64,000 bases of DNA from Chryseobacterium ginsenosidimutans (GCF_030823405.1 NZ_JAUSXC010000001.1:3393001-3457000); one strand, 5' to 3'; counted from the first letter of the stretch, positions 18,365 to 28,155 are shown. Translations and numbers: made by a program. Notes: generated by a model not told the origin, from the sequence alone.

Positions 18365-19234
18365 TTATTTACCGTATATACCTTTTAAAAAATCTTTTAA
18401 AGAGATAGGACTTCGACCTAGTAATTGTTTGACATTACTTTTATTGGTGTCAAACTCTCCCCTAGCAATAGCCTCTCCATATCTCGCCAGATATGCTGAA
18501 TCATCATTAGAAAACCCATTCTGCACAAGCTTCGCAATGTAGGAATCTACTTTAGGCTGACAATATGTTACCTTTTTCCCTAAAATGTCTGATATAAGGT
18601 CAGCAATTTCAGCGAAAGAAAAAGCAGTCTCTGCAGCGATGATATATTCTTTGCCCTCATGCCCAGCAGTAGTCATTACAACAGCTAAAGCTTCAGCCAT
18701 TTCTGCTATCGGTAAAAAGGGTGTTTTACCATTTCTGGCAGGGATGGAAAGACCTTCCTCCAATATATTATTACCGGTCAACATGGGAATCAAGTCAGCA
18801 TACAGTGTATTCTCCATCAAAGTATAAGGTACAGCTATCTGCTTTAGATAATCACTTGTCTCTGCATGGTATTGAACATCACCAACCATTATACTTCGCC
18901 GCAGATCTTTCATATTAAAACTGGTATAAATGATATGATTAACACCAGATTCCTTTGCAGCATTAATTACGTTTTTATGTTGTTCAAACCTTTGAGCTAT
19001 TTCCGCTGAAGAAGATATCAACAGTAGCTTGTCCACATCTTTGAAGGCCCTTTTTAAAGACTCAAAATCCTCATAGTCGCCAATCTTCACCTGAATGCCT
19101 TTTGATTTAAGTTCTGCCGCTTTGGCCTCACTCCTTACCAATGCTGCGATATTGTTTGCGGATATGCCTCTATTCAATAAAGAACTAATGACGGCCTTGC
19201 CTAAATTACCAGTTGCACCTGTTACTAAAATCAT
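18365..19234 (-). CDS. NmrA-like NAD(P)-binding oxidoreductase
   Basis: 289 residues. The cofactor motif GATGNLG lies at residues 6-12, with a typical second strand 'GIQVKIGDYEDFESLKRAF' and the family C-terminus 'LLGRSPISLKDFLKGIYG'. It is a paralogue of 3678-4538 and resembles the quinone reductase QorB (YtfG). It is divergent from an HxlR regulator (19359) with ~125 bp between, exactly the qorB-qorR (ytfG-ytfH) arrangement used for quinone or electrophile response. Family is secure; the role is by analogy. Confidence 0.9.
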   Translation of the reverse strand: MILVTGATGNLGKAVISSLLNRGISANNIAALVRSEAKAAELKSKGIQVKIGDYEDFESLKRAFKDVDKLLLISSSAEIAQRFEQHKNVINAAKESGVNHIIYTSFNMKDLRRSIMVGDVQYHAETSDYLKQIAVPYTLMENTLYADLIPMLTGNNILEEGLSIPARNGKTPFLPIAEMAEALAVVMTTAGHEGKEYIIAAETAFSFAEIADLISDILGKKVTYCQPKVDSYIAKLVQNGFSNDDSAYLARYGEAIARGEFDTNKSNVKQLLGRSPISLKDFLKGIYGK

Positions 19235-19358
19235 AGTTTTTTGTTTTAAGATAAATAAGAATCAATTACTTTTGTCCAGGCAAAGAAACTGAAATCGATG
19301 CTATAAAACACCCCATCTCATCGTTAACATAGTAAAAGTGGTAACCTTAACGTAACAA

Positions 19359-19673
19359 ATGGAAAACAACTTAAATCATTCGTATTGCCCTGCTATAGAG
19401 ACGATAGCACTGCTCGGAGGACGTTGGAAAGTCATTATTTTGCATGTGCTTTCCAAAGGTGCCAGACGTTTTGGGGAAATTAATGTTCGCATACCCGCTA
19501 TATCTAGAAAAGTGCTAACTGAACAATTGAGAGAACTTGAAACCGATGGTTTGATCAGCAGGAAAGAATACAAGGAGCTTCCACCGAGGGTAGAGTATGC
19601 CCTCACAGAATATGGGGAAAGCCTTTGTCCATTGTTGGCCTATATATCTGCATGGAACAATGAAAAAGTTTAG
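19359..19673 (+). CDS. HxlR-family regulator (QorR-like)
   Basis: 104 residues, winged helix with 'LLGGRWKVIILHVLSKGARR', 'FGEINVRIPAISRKVLTEQL' and the wing 'PPRVEYALT'. A single Cys at residue 10 ('SYCPAIETI') precedes helix 1, the place of the redox-active Cys in YodB, HypR and QorR. Together with the divergent NmrA oxidoreductase this suggests a thiol-switch repressor of a quinone-detoxifying enzyme. The Cys role is inferred from the family, not shown by the sequence alone. Confidence 0.9.
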   Translation: MENNLNHSYCPAIETIALLGGRWKVIILHVLSKGARRFGEINVRIPAISRKVLTEQLRELETDGLISRKEYKELPPRVEYALTEYGESLCPLLAYISAWNNEKV

Positions 19674-20399
19674 GATAATTAACGCTAACTACTATAACAA
19701 TCTCGTTAAGTGATTAGATAGGTTTTACAATCATTAGCTTCAAGAATTTTGTTCATATTATGCTTTTTTGAAAACGATATCTTTATGTTTTAATAAAATA
19801 GTTATTGGCAATAAGCACATTAAGTTTTGGATTTAGCAATTCGTTTAAAGATCAGCACAATGGTTTCTTTTCAAAAAAACTGTAAAATTTTAGACGGATC
19901 TGGTACAGAATCCGACATCAAAATTGAAAGAAATATCAATCAAATTCTTTGGAAGTTTGATACACAACTTAAAAAACTAAGAAGTTTGATATTGAGCGAA
20001 AACTAAAAAACTATGCACAACAAATTTTTTGAAATAGTGGGGCAAACTTTAAGGTTCAACAGTTCTATTTAGATTCAAATTTTGCGCAAATTGAAGGTTT
20101 GTATTCTCTATTGCTACCATCGCAACACCCCAAAACGTTTTAATCTTTTCTAATATTATATTTGGAGGTGTTATAAGGCATCGGAAACTATCTGTTAAGC
20201 TATCATTGCAGTGCTTCAGCTTTGGACCTTATTACAGAAACAGGTTCTTTTAAAATTGTAGGTACGGCGAAGGCATGAAAAATTATGTTGCTTAACCTTC
20301 AATGAATTTTTGAAGGTTATTTCTTATTTGGTGGTTGGTCCTTACAAATTTCTAAATATTTAACCCAAAACAAGAAGTGAAGAAAGAAATGGTACTTTA
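19674..20399. other. 726-bp stretch with gene fragments only
   Basis: No intact gene is convincing. A 48-codon plus-strand frame (19860-20006, MVSFQKNCKILDGSGTESDI at its start) and a fragment ending 'SALDLITETGSFKIVGTAKA' before a stop at 20276-20278 look protein-like, but neither has a recognised family or a full frame. I read the region as decayed genes. Confidence 0.4.
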
Positions 20400-20765
20400 T
20401 CATTCATAAGTTTCCCATTCTCCATTCTGAAAGTCATATTTTGCATATTCTCCCGAGTCTGTAAATTCAGAAGCTGTCATTCCGACTTCAAAAATCGAGT
20501 TATTGGTCCAACTTGCTCTGAAGAAAAGTGCTTCTTTTGTTAATAATGCAGTCCCACGATCTTCATCCTGATGGTTGAACTGCAATCCGTAATCATTTTC
20601 TCCTGAAAATTCATAGCCATAACTTGCCAGTCTATCATTCAGTTCCTGAAATTGCTGTTCTGTAAATGGAATCAGATTTTCTTCGTTTTCGAAAAAGTTT
20701 TCATCATCTGTTATCACCTCTTTTTCTTTAGTTTCTATTCTGTAGAGTGAAATATCGTAACTCAT
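20400..20765 (-). CDS. Small acidic protein, unknown function
   Basis: 121 residues, starting MSYDISLYRIETKEKE, strongly acidic, with no signal peptide, TM helix or Cys. It resembles no enzyme I know. Size, acidity and the position among orphan genes inside a probable island are reminiscent of immunity proteins of polymorphic toxins, but no toxin is present beside it. The gene follows the 20800-21399 gene by 34 bp on the same strand and may be co-transcribed with it. Confidence 0.65.
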   Translation of the reverse strand: MSYDISLYRIETKEKEVITDDENFFENEENLIPFTEQQFQELNDRLASYGYEFSGENDYGLQFNHQDEDRGTALLTKEALFFRASWTNNSIFEVGMTASEFTDSGEYAKYDFQNGEWETYE

Positions 20766-20799
20766 CTTCTTGATCTATTTATATTTTAATGATTAATGT

Positions 20800-21399
20800 T
20801 CATTTATCTTTCAATAACTGATTTAAAAAGTCATCAAACTCATTTGGTTTGTTATTTAAAAAGTTGGCATTATCATTAGGGAAGTTTTCTGACCAAATAA
20901 TTTTTTCAGTTCTGATATCCGGATTGTCTGGTTCATACATTAATTCAACGATATAGTTAACTTTATCTTCACCGTCGTAATCATAGTTATCCTGATCAAA
21001 AAGCTGTTTTACGATTACTTTATAAAAACCGTTATTGATTTTAATTTGGAGATTTTCGTTTGTTTTATCAGGTATTATTGTGTTTTCAAATTGAAGTGAA
21101 GACGTTAAATCTGTCCAGTTGGCAAGATAAAGTCTTTCATCTGTAACTTCAATACTTTGCTCAAATTGTCTGAAAGAAGGTTTATCAGTCTTTTCGTTTA
21201 TTAAGAATTTAAAAACCCATTCGTCTTCCCAAGCAGTCTGAAAAACAATTAAATTGTCCTTATTTGTGTCAAGTAAAAATTCATTAACTTGTTTCCAGGT
21301 CCAGTTGGTCTGGTTTTTTAAGGTTTCATTATATTTTTTCGCATTTGCAATCGCAATGACCGAACCATCTGCAATGATTTTTAATTTCTGCGTACTCAT
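20800..21399 (-). CDS. Acidic hypothetical protein
   Basis: 199 residues, acidic, with Asn- and Asp-rich segments ('DQDNYDYDGEDKVNYIVELM') and four or five Trp, no export signal and no catalytic motif that I recognise. The fold is probably alpha/beta. It lies between a 65-codon fusion-like ORF and the small acidic gene at 20400. An immunity-like or orphan role is only a guess from context. Confidence 0.65.
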   Translation of the reverse strand: MSTQKLKIIADGSVIAIANAKKYNETLKNQTNWTWKQVNEFLLDTNKDNLIVFQTAWEDEWVFKFLINEKTDKPSFRQFEQSIEVTDERLYLANWTDLTSSLQFENTIIPDKTNENLQIKINNGFYKVIVKQLFDQDNYDYDGEDKVNYIVELMYEPDNPDIRTEKIIWSENFPNDNANFLNNKPNEFDDFLNQLLKDK

Positions 21400-21406
21400 A
21401 GTTATT

Positions 21407-21604
21407 TTACTCGCTACGTTTAATCAAGTAATCACTGATAACTTTGCCTTTCGGTGAGATAACAAGCACCCCGGATATATAATCGCAATCCTGTCCCGAT
21501 ACAGACCGAAGTAGCTTCGAGTCTATGTCTTCTGCGATAAAGTAATATCCTTCGATGTATTTTTCCAGACTACTATTTTTAGGCTTATAAAAATTGACTT
21601 TCAT
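21407..21604 (-). pseudogene. AraC N-terminal fragment joined to another tail
   Basis: 65 codons. The first ~25 residues (MKVNFYKPKNSSLEKYIEGY then YF) match the start of flavobacterial AraC-type regulators. The rest ('GQDCDYISGVLVISPKGKVI' then SDYLIKRSE) does not, and looks like the C-terminus of a different protein. I read it as a deletion junction. It could still be translated, since it keeps an open frame that stops 7 bp before the next gene. Confidence 0.4.
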
Positions 21605-22212
21605 TATCTTTTAAAGTTTAAAAATTTCACATGACAGATAGAATATAATGTAGCAATATTCATGCTGTTAATTATAAATTAAGCAAAGCTAAACTAATTA
21701 AAATATTAAATTTGAACTTTTGCTATTGTTGATCAATAATTGATATGGATCTCGTAAATCACAAGCCAGCACCCTAATCATGCTATTACAAGCTTGAATG
21801 CATTTTGATTCATCATTTCGGATGGAAATTGATGAATCAAAACGTGTGACTGCTGATGTTTCCATTCAATAACCTGTGACAGATGGTTTTCTGAAAAAAT
21901 CTCCTAAACCGATAATTATAATATTTACTTTTTTTATCAATGAGCTCTTTAAAATTGGTTAAAGACATCAGCATTCTAAAAATAAAACTTTGCTTGACAT
22001 GCGTGGAGTCCTCAAAATTAGATGAATGTTTTAAAAGGGGTTGTAAAAAGATTTCTCCCTATTTTACGGTAATTTACCTTTTCATCACTCATTAACAATA
22101 AGCTATTCGGGAATATTTCAATAGCATTGTAGATAAAATTAAATAATGACTGCCTCATACAATTTGTAAGGAAGTCAAAATTGATTAGATTGCTGAATGA
22201 AAATAAGATTCT
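21605..22212. other. 608-bp stretch without recognisable genes
   Basis: No frame of protein-like composition above ~30 codons, no hairpin with a T-tract and no tRNA. It probably holds decayed sequence, plus the promoter of the 22213 gene at its right end. Confidence 0.4.
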
Positions 22213-22701
22213 ATGAAACAGACATTCAACTTATCGAAATCAACACTGATTTTCTATTCGTTAATTGCGCCATTTATCATTGGAGGCTCGTTTTATAATT
22301 TGGTTTACGGTCTCATTTTAGGGCAAAGTTCCAATGTAAGGATAGGAGCATGGAGCCTCCTAGGTTTTGTGGCACTTCCTCTGATGCTTATTGCTACTTA
22401 TCTTAGAAACAAATGCGTAATAACAGAACAATATGTGCGCATCTATAAAAAAGAATTTGCCCGGTCGGAATACGATTTTGTAATTACGGAGCGATTTTTA
22501 GCAGTGAAAGACAGACCTCTTTTTTCAATTCTCAGAAAAATATTCCATACTTTGATTATTACAGGGAAAACAACTGGAGAAGTAGTTTTCGAGAAGGATT
22601 TAGAAACATCAATAGTATATGCAAAAAAATCAGATCAGCTTTGCTTGCTGAAGAAAGCATCTTCAGCAAGCATTAATAGTAACTACGAGTTGTCCAGATA
22701 A
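22213..22701 (+). CDS. Small membrane protein with PH-like cytoplasmic part
   Basis: 162 residues. Two transmembrane helices (about 11-34 and 42-64) are followed by a ~95-residue soluble part of alternating strands ('KCVITEQYVRIYKKEF', 'DFVITERFLAV'), resembling the bacterial PH-domain membrane proteins. No catalytic residues are apparent. It stands alone in a fragment-rich part of the island, so it may be a survivor of a larger unit. Role unknown. Confidence 0.6.
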   Translation: MKQTFNLSKSTLIFYSLIAPFIIGGSFYNLVYGLILGQSSNVRIGAWSLLGFVALPLMLIATYLRNKCVITEQYVRIYKKEFARSEYDFVITERFLAVKDRPLFSILRKIFHTLIITGKTTGEVVFEKDLETSIVYAKKSDQLCLLKKASSASINSNYELSR

Positions 22702-22877
22702 ACAGTTAATTCACAGGGTAGATCACTTTAGACATTGAATGAAAAGAGACAGGCTAGCATCTCTTTTACCAAAAAATGCTGTACATAAAGTTACTGGCTA
22801 CGTAGGCCGTCAAAGGTGTTTTCCTGCTTAATATCCTTATTTTCTATGCTGTTGGTTTTATGTCCCTCATCTTTAGA

Positions 22878-23279
22878 TTTTCCAAATGTAAATGCCAGTT
22901 ATAGTTATACTTCTTCCCAAATAATAACAAACGAAATGACGCTCGGCTTAGACTTTCTCTATAAACTAATTAAATGATTGGTTTCAGTTATATCGTATGT
23001 AAGAACGGTGGGCAGCAGATTAACAGTAGAATTATCATTAACCCCGAATTCATTCCGGGTACTTTCAATACGCGTGCCCAAACACTGGTAAAAAATGCTT
23101 TATGCTTTTATTTAATGGCAAATACCCGCCGCCAAGGGATGGCTTTCTTTTACCTATAAGTCTTTCAATGACCCTATCCTTAACACTAAAACGGTCAGTT
23201 AGTCCAACGTAAAAATAGCAATGTCTCTATTGCAAATTATTTTGCGTGGAATTCTTAGTGCATTACATACAAGCAACTA
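22878..23279 (+). pseudogene. Remnant of a TonB-dependent outer-membrane receptor
   Basis: Several plus-strand frames in succession give barrel-like segments: 'NVNASYSYTSSQIITNEMTL' up to a stop at about 22973, then 'GWLSFTYKSFNDPILNTKTV' followed by S, a TAG, and SNVKIA. The second segment resembles the C-terminal OMP_b-brl_3 region of carboxypeptidase-regulatory-like TonB receptors. At least one shift and one nonsense codon interrupt it, and no 5' part is visible. Confidence 0.4.
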
Positions 23280-23540
23280 ACTTTTTTCAATGAGTTTTCT
23301 GATATGGATATTTTGTAAATCGTCGTTGCGGAACTTTTTTTCCCAAGTGTTTTTGAAAATGATACTTGCACGTATCACTATATCTTTTTCAAAAAAGATG
23401 AACAAATACCTTTTTTGCCAACAATAACTTTTCCCCAAATAAAAGATAAGCTCGTCATCATAATTAGCAGTGAGACAACTTCGTTTAATGCTTTCAAGGA
23501 TGTCATCCCTTGTTCTGCCGGTTAAACTATAATAAATCAT
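23277..23540 (-). CDS. Hypothetical protein, 87 aa
   Basis: 87 residues with Arg/Lys- and aromatic-rich composition, no signal peptide and no recognised domain. The frame is protein-like ('YDDELIFYLGKSYCW' then QKRYLFIFFEKD). It lies alone at the edge of a ~950-bp gap. It may be the remainder of a larger gene; I cannot tell. Confidence 0.4.
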   Translation of the reverse strand: MIYYSLTGRTRDDILESIKRSCLTANYDDELIFYLGKSYCWQKRYLFIFFEKDIVIRASIIFKNTWEKKFRNDDLQNIHIRKLIEKS

Positions 23541-24489
23541 AATTTTATCATGCTTGTTTTCTCCAAGTTACAAAATTAAGATTGGGAATTTTTTTCCTTC
23601 TAGAAGAAGAAGCTCAACGAGAGAATTATATTTTTGGATAAAACCTGAAATATATTGCAATACCAATGGGCTGTTCGGATGATTACAAGATTATCTTCCG
23701 TAGGTTCAATTGATCCAGTACCATGAAACTGTCTTATTTTTTGTTCTCCTATCATTTTTATTGCGAGATATCAGCATATTTTTAGGATCAATTATTTCAT
23801 AATTTTTTTTTGATTATGAGTTAACATCCTTTTCAATCTTTTTTTGCAATACTCATAGCCATAACTTTTCCAATACACGGATATCACACTTTAATAAAGC
23901 AATCTTATCTTTTGTTGCCCTAATCATAATGTAGCAAATTGAGCACATTGCAGGAAGATAATTTTTGTCAAATTCGTAATTTTTGTAGCCGAAATTAAAA
24001 CCGAAATATTTGTAATTTGCTCAAATCCCTAAATATTCAAATTAACAAACGATTCTTAACTTATTTTAACATCGAGCGCATGCATTTGCACCATAAAAAA
24101 AATTATCTTTAAAGCAATAAATAATTTTTCAATCATTTGTCTTTAACCCCTCACCTTCAAGCTCGGAGGGGTTTTGTTTTCATACAACTACCATCGATCA
24201 TAGTTTTAGCAATTTTGAGATCAGATCAACACCAGAGGTATTTTCCTCACAATAATTTCAAGGTGACCAGCAAGTATTTTATCTAACCCCTTTTTGCGGC
24301 ATTGCCTTTTCAAGTTCTTGATAACTAATCTGTCAGTTAAAAAAAACAGGGCTTTATGATGTCACTCATAACAGTACGGTAGAATACTTTTTAATTTTAT
24401 CTCACCAATTTATTCTAATTTTTTAGGTTCAAAGAAACCTCCCTTGTTCCGGGAAGTTTCGCATATATAATCCAAATCAATATACCCTG
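23541..24489. other. 950-bp gap with a terminator
   Basis: No coding frame I trust. A strong hairpin terminator lies at 24145-24180. The rest is AT-rich and featureless to me. Confidence 0.4.
24145..24180 (+). terminator. Rho-independent terminator without an obvious gene
   Basis: Stem AACCCCTC / GAGGGGTT with a 13-nt loop followed by TTGTTTTC. It is the best plus-strand terminator in this part, yet the nearest upstream plus-strand feature is the receptor remnant ending near 23279. This suggests a deleted or non-coding transcript between them. Confidence 0.55.
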
Positions 24490-24861
24490 ATGGTTGCCAG
24501 ATTTGAATGCTTCACTTGTTCACCTGGTGGGGGAACATCATCGAAAAAAGCAGATATCGATGTTGCAACAGCTTTGGCTCCGAATCCAACCAGAAGTTCA
24601 ACAAACCTGTTTTATGTAGCAGCAGATAATGAAACGATTTCAGTTAGTGTAACCAATATTTATGGTAAAGTAATCAGAACGTATAGAGAACACTTTAACA
24701 CTGGGAAAAACAAGATACCTACTGCCAATAAAGCTATATATACAGAGCTTAATTGTAAGGAATCTTCTAATCTAATTGTGCACTATGATAAAGGCAAAGT
24801 CAAAAAACTTCGTACAGGTCAGCTTCAAATTGGGTCAGATCTTGACATTGAATTAACATAA
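24490..24861 (+). pseudogene. Fragment carrying a T9SS-type C-terminal sorting domain
   Basis: Within 123 codons the segment 'ALAPNPTRSSTNLFYVAADN' followed by 'ETISVSVTNIYGKVI' is a type A T9SS sorting domain (Por secretion tail), which normally forms the last ~80 residues of large secreted proteins. Here it has no signal peptide and no passenger domain, and its expected last strands are replaced by unrelated residues ending 'LQIGSDLDIELT'. It is therefore a remnant of a secreted T9SS substrate. Confidence 0.5.
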
Positions 24862-25081
24862 TAAAATGGTCCTATACCACCCCTTTTTATACTGCTATGG
24901 TGCACACGTCGGATGGGTCGGGCCACTCGAATCGCTTCAAGAAAATTTTCGACTTTTAATGCATTTGTTGGGTTTTAATACTCTAATTTATATCTAAGGT
25001 AAAATTATTATTTCATGGTTTTTCTGTTATGTAACTAGGTCAATTATTTTAAATGTTTGACTTCTTAAATGTGTTTTCATT

Positions 25082-26404
25082 TTATAAATCTGGTAGCTTG
25101 ATTGGTACTTGATTATTTTTTAATCTTACCGCTTCGCTTTCAAGCCACTCTAATATTATCACAAAATTGCTGTTCTCTTTTTTGTCTGGTAATGATAACT
25201 TTTCACTTAACTCTAACATTTCCTTACCAACCATTTCCTGCTCGGTAATTGCATATTCTTCTGTTTGGTTTATCGAATGATGACCAAGCATTTTCTTAAC
25301 AACATGAATCGAGACTCCATTGCCGAGAGTAACCGTACTAGCAAATGTACGTCTTGCTTTATGCGTATTTAGTTTGGTACCGATATTACAGAGCCCAGCG
25401 ATTTCATTAAGATATTCGTTCATTCTTTGATTCGATTTAACAGGAAGTATTGAACCCCGTGATATACAGGTTGGATGGCCTATATACTTTTCCATAATCT
25501 CAAGTGCTTTTGGAAGAAGCGGAATACCAATGGTGGATTTTGTCTTCTGCCGATTGCTCACTATCCACAGTTTACCATCAATTCCCTCTTTAATATCAGT
25601 TTTCATTAGTTGATAGACATCAATATATGCAAGCCCCGTATAACACTGAAAAACAAATACATCCCTAGTTATTGTAAGTCTTTCTGTTTTAAAATCATGG
25701 TTTTCCAAAGTTAATAGTTCAGCTTTTGTTAAAGGATACTTTTTGATTTTTATCTTTTTACTCTTAAATGCTGTAAAAGGATTTTTGAAGATGATTTCTT
25801 TATCAATTGCTCGCAAAACAATTTTTTTGAAATTTGAAATATACTTCATTACTGTGTTATGGGAACAGTTTCTTACAATTTTTAGATAAAATTCATAGTC
25901 CTTGACAAATTCATAATTGAGTTCGCTGAATTCGAGATCCTCTCTTTTATACTTGAAAAAAATGAATTCTTTCACGTGCGATCTTGCTGTTACATAGCGT
26001 ATATAAGTGCCTTTCGCATATTGCTTATCAACCAATGCTAATACCTCTTCATTATGTTTCTGAAATTCCTCTAGTACCATAGTTTTGCCAGAATGATTTC
26101 CTTTTACAAAATCCATGATCCTGCTTGCAGTAATTGTTATGCCATTATTCATTAATTCAGTTCTATAATTATTTATCTTGGTCACCAAAGAATCTAGAAA
26201 ATAATTGATACTGCGTGCATCTTCTTTAGTCCCTGTTGCTCTTCCAAGATGTTGGTTCCATCTTTGAACATCCCATTTTCTCTTCGTAGAGGTTTCTTTG
26301 GGCATTCCGTTTATTATTATTCTTAAATAAACATATCTGAAATTATCAGATCTTCCAGATTGGCTCTTCAAAAAAAAGTTCAGCCCCCAACTGTTTTCAA
26401 GCAT
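25082..26404 (-). CDS. Tyrosine recombinase (Bacteroidota phage-integrase type)
   Basis: 440 residues: arm-binding domain (about 1-100), SAM-like core-binding domain (about 110-210) and catalytic domain (about 225-410). Catalytic residues seen are Lys in 'NRQKTKS' (285-290), His348 and Arg351 in 'THKARRTFA', His375 in 'MLGHHSI' and the nucleophile Tyr384 in 'TEEYAI'. The usual first Arg is Ala259 in 'YTGLAYIDV', a substitution common in Bacteroidota integrases. It would integrate or excise a mobile element. It lies about 4 kb from the tRNA att site, with a serine recombinase closer, so two elements may be nested here. Confidence 0.92.
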   Translation of the reverse strand: MLENSWGLNFFLKSQSGRSDNFRYVYLRIIINGMPKETSTKRKWDVQRWNQHLGRATGTKEDARSINYFLDSLVTKINNYRTELMNNGITITASRIMDFVKGNHSGKTMVLEEFQKHNEEVLALVDKQYAKGTYIRYVTARSHVKEFIFFKYKREDLEFSELNYEFVKDYEFYLKIVRNCSHNTVMKYISNFKKIVLRAIDKEIIFKNPFTAFKSKKIKIKKYPLTKAELLTLENHDFKTERLTITRDVFVFQCYTGLAYIDVYQLMKTDIKEGIDGKLWIVSNRQKTKSTIGIPLLPKALEIMEKYIGHPTCISRGSILPVKSNQRMNEYLNEIAGLCNIGTKLNTHKARRTFASTVTLGNGVSIHVVKKMLGHHSINQTEEYAITEQEMVGKEMLELSEKLSLPDKKENSNFVIILEWLESEAVRLKNNQVPIKLPDL

Positions 26405-26603
26405 AAATCACCAATTAAAATTATTGGTTAAATGTCGAATTAATACCTTTTCAAGTCAAGTTGTAAAACAAATTTACTAGTTAATATACAGACACTTAAA
26501 TTATTCCTTTAGAATTATTTATTAAGATGTAAAGTACTATGAAGTATATAATTTTTGTGCACTTTCAAACATTTTGATAAGTATTAAAAAATAAAATCAA
26601 CGA

Positions 26604-27509
26604 TTATGGGTAAGATTTAATATAAAATACAGGTAAATTATCATCTTCTTCTTGCAGTTCGTCATCTATAAAAATTGCTGTCCAAGCTCTATTTGCGAAT
26701 TCTAATTCACAATATTCTAAACAACAAACGTCCAAATCATATATACTTGTCATTACAATAACTGCTATAGGATATAGAATGTCTCTATCTACTGCCATTG
26801 CTAAACCTATCACATCGGATTGTTTATATTTATTCGTAAATAGGTCAAAATTTCTTTGTAATCTGTCTTTATCTTCTTCCAGACCATTATACTTTTCTAT
26901 TTCCATATGCATCACCGCACAAAATTTATCTTTTAAAATTTCTCCTTCATCGATTTCAAGCCATATATTGTAGTCTGTGAACATTGCAATATCAAAATAT
27001 GACCGCTTTTTAAGAATGCTCTTAAGGAAAGTGGTCTTCCCATCATAGGTATCTATTTTATAAATTACTTTTCCTGTATGAATATGAAGATAAGAATCAA
27101 AAATTTCAACTCTATAATCTTTCTGTTTAAAACCAGTATGTTTTTCAAATGCCAACAAATAGCCATCATATTGAGGTAGTCCAAATTTATTACTGTAAAT
27201 ATTAAATATATTTTTAGAGACTCCTTCTAATCCTGAATTTTTCAATAGATTCAGAGCTTCTTCTTTTAATATATTTAAAACATTTTCTTTGGTTTCTGTC
27301 TTTAGTTCGCAAGACCTCTGAAGAAGGTACTTTTTAAAATTCTGTAGCGCATAAAAATAACGATCGCATTTGTTTATTTCTCCATCTTTCAAATTCCAGA
27401 ATTTTTCGTCAACAATATATTCCATACTAATAGTTGTTTCGAATTTCCCATCCCTAATAAAACAATATAAATTTTTGTCCGCATGTTTATAAAATTTTAT
27501 TTCCATCAT
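26604..27509 (-). CDS. Integrase-arm-like protein lacking a recombinase domain
   Basis: 301 residues from the preferred ATG at 27507-27509 (MMEIKFYKHADKNLYCFIRD); the 45 upstream codons look non-coding. The first ~70 residues resemble the arm-binding domain of Bacteroidota integrases ('GKFETTISMEYIVDEKFWNL', then a 'NFKKYLL' helix). No R, HxxR or Y catalytic set follows. Instead there is an unrecognised ~200-residue domain ending '...DDNLPVFYIKSYP'. It is divergent from the excisionase-like gene at 27883. Possible roles are accessory DNA binding or directionality control for the element. Confidence 0.6.
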   Translation of the reverse strand: MMEIKFYKHADKNLYCFIRDGKFETTISMEYIVDEKFWNLKDGEINKCDRYFYALQNFKKYLLQRSCELKTETKENVLNILKEEALNLLKNSGLEGVSKNIFNIYSNKFGLPQYDGYLLAFEKHTGFKQKDYRVEIFDSYLHIHTGKVIYKIDTYDGKTTFLKSILKKRSYFDIAMFTDYNIWLEIDEGEILKDKFCAVMHMEIEKYNGLEEDKDRLQRNFDLFTNKYKQSDVIGLAMAVDRDILYPIAVIVMTSIYDLDVCCLEYCELEFANRAWTAIFIDDELQEEDDNLPVFYIKSYP

Positions 27510-27882
27510 AATAAATAAAAAGTTAAATAATAAATTAATTACAGTTAAAAGACATTTTTTGCAAATTTTATATCTTTTAATGTTTAATGCTATTTTACAT
27601 TTATTTATCTGCAAGCAAATGCATATGGCAGCAAGTGGCTTCATCTGGCGCTTTCTGTCTTAATTAAAGCCTAAAATCTATCTTTTTATAACCGAAATAC
27701 AATAACACTTATAAAAATATTTTACTTTTTTCATTTCAAAATTCAGAATAGTTCCAAAATTTGACTCTATAAATCCATACTTAACATTAAGTAAAATTCA
27801 AAATAAAACCACCATTTTAAACTATTGTTAATCAATAAATTAAATTCTTTAGCATTAAATTTGTTCAGGCCAAATATTACTA

Positions 27883-28155
27883 ATGGAACAACTTACGAAA
27901 GATGATTTAAGACAATTTAAAATGCAACTACTTGATGAAATAGGAAAAATGCTGGATGAAAAAATGAAATCAACTACAAACGAGCTAACTTCAGAGTGGG
28001 TGCGAAGTAGATCCGTACGCAAATTTCTGGACATCGCACCTGCCTCCCTAATAAATCTCAGGATCACCGGAAAAATTAGGTATAAAAAAGTTTTGAAATC
28101 ATATTACTATAACGTTAAGGATTTAAAGAAACTATTTGAAGGTGAAAAAAAATAA
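27883..28155 (+). CDS. Excisionase-like helix-turn-helix protein
   Basis: 90 residues. An N-terminal helix rich in Lys and Glu precedes a HTH_17/MerR-like fold ('SRSVRKFLDIAPASLINLRI', then 'GKIRYKKVLKSYYYNVKDLK'). Small proteins of this type act as excisionases or regulators in Bacteroidota conjugative and mobilisable elements. It overlaps the next gene by 20 bp and is the first gene of the recombinase module. Confidence 0.8.
   Translation: MEQLTKDDLRQFKMQLLDEIGKMLDEKMKSTTNELTSEWVRSRSVRKFLDIAPASLINLRITGKIRYKKVLKSYYYNVKDLKKLFEGEKK

Noticed and set aside
22974..23159. 61-codon plus-strand open frame
   Set aside because: It lies across the receptor remnant in a different frame from the barrel-like segments, so it is best explained as chance.
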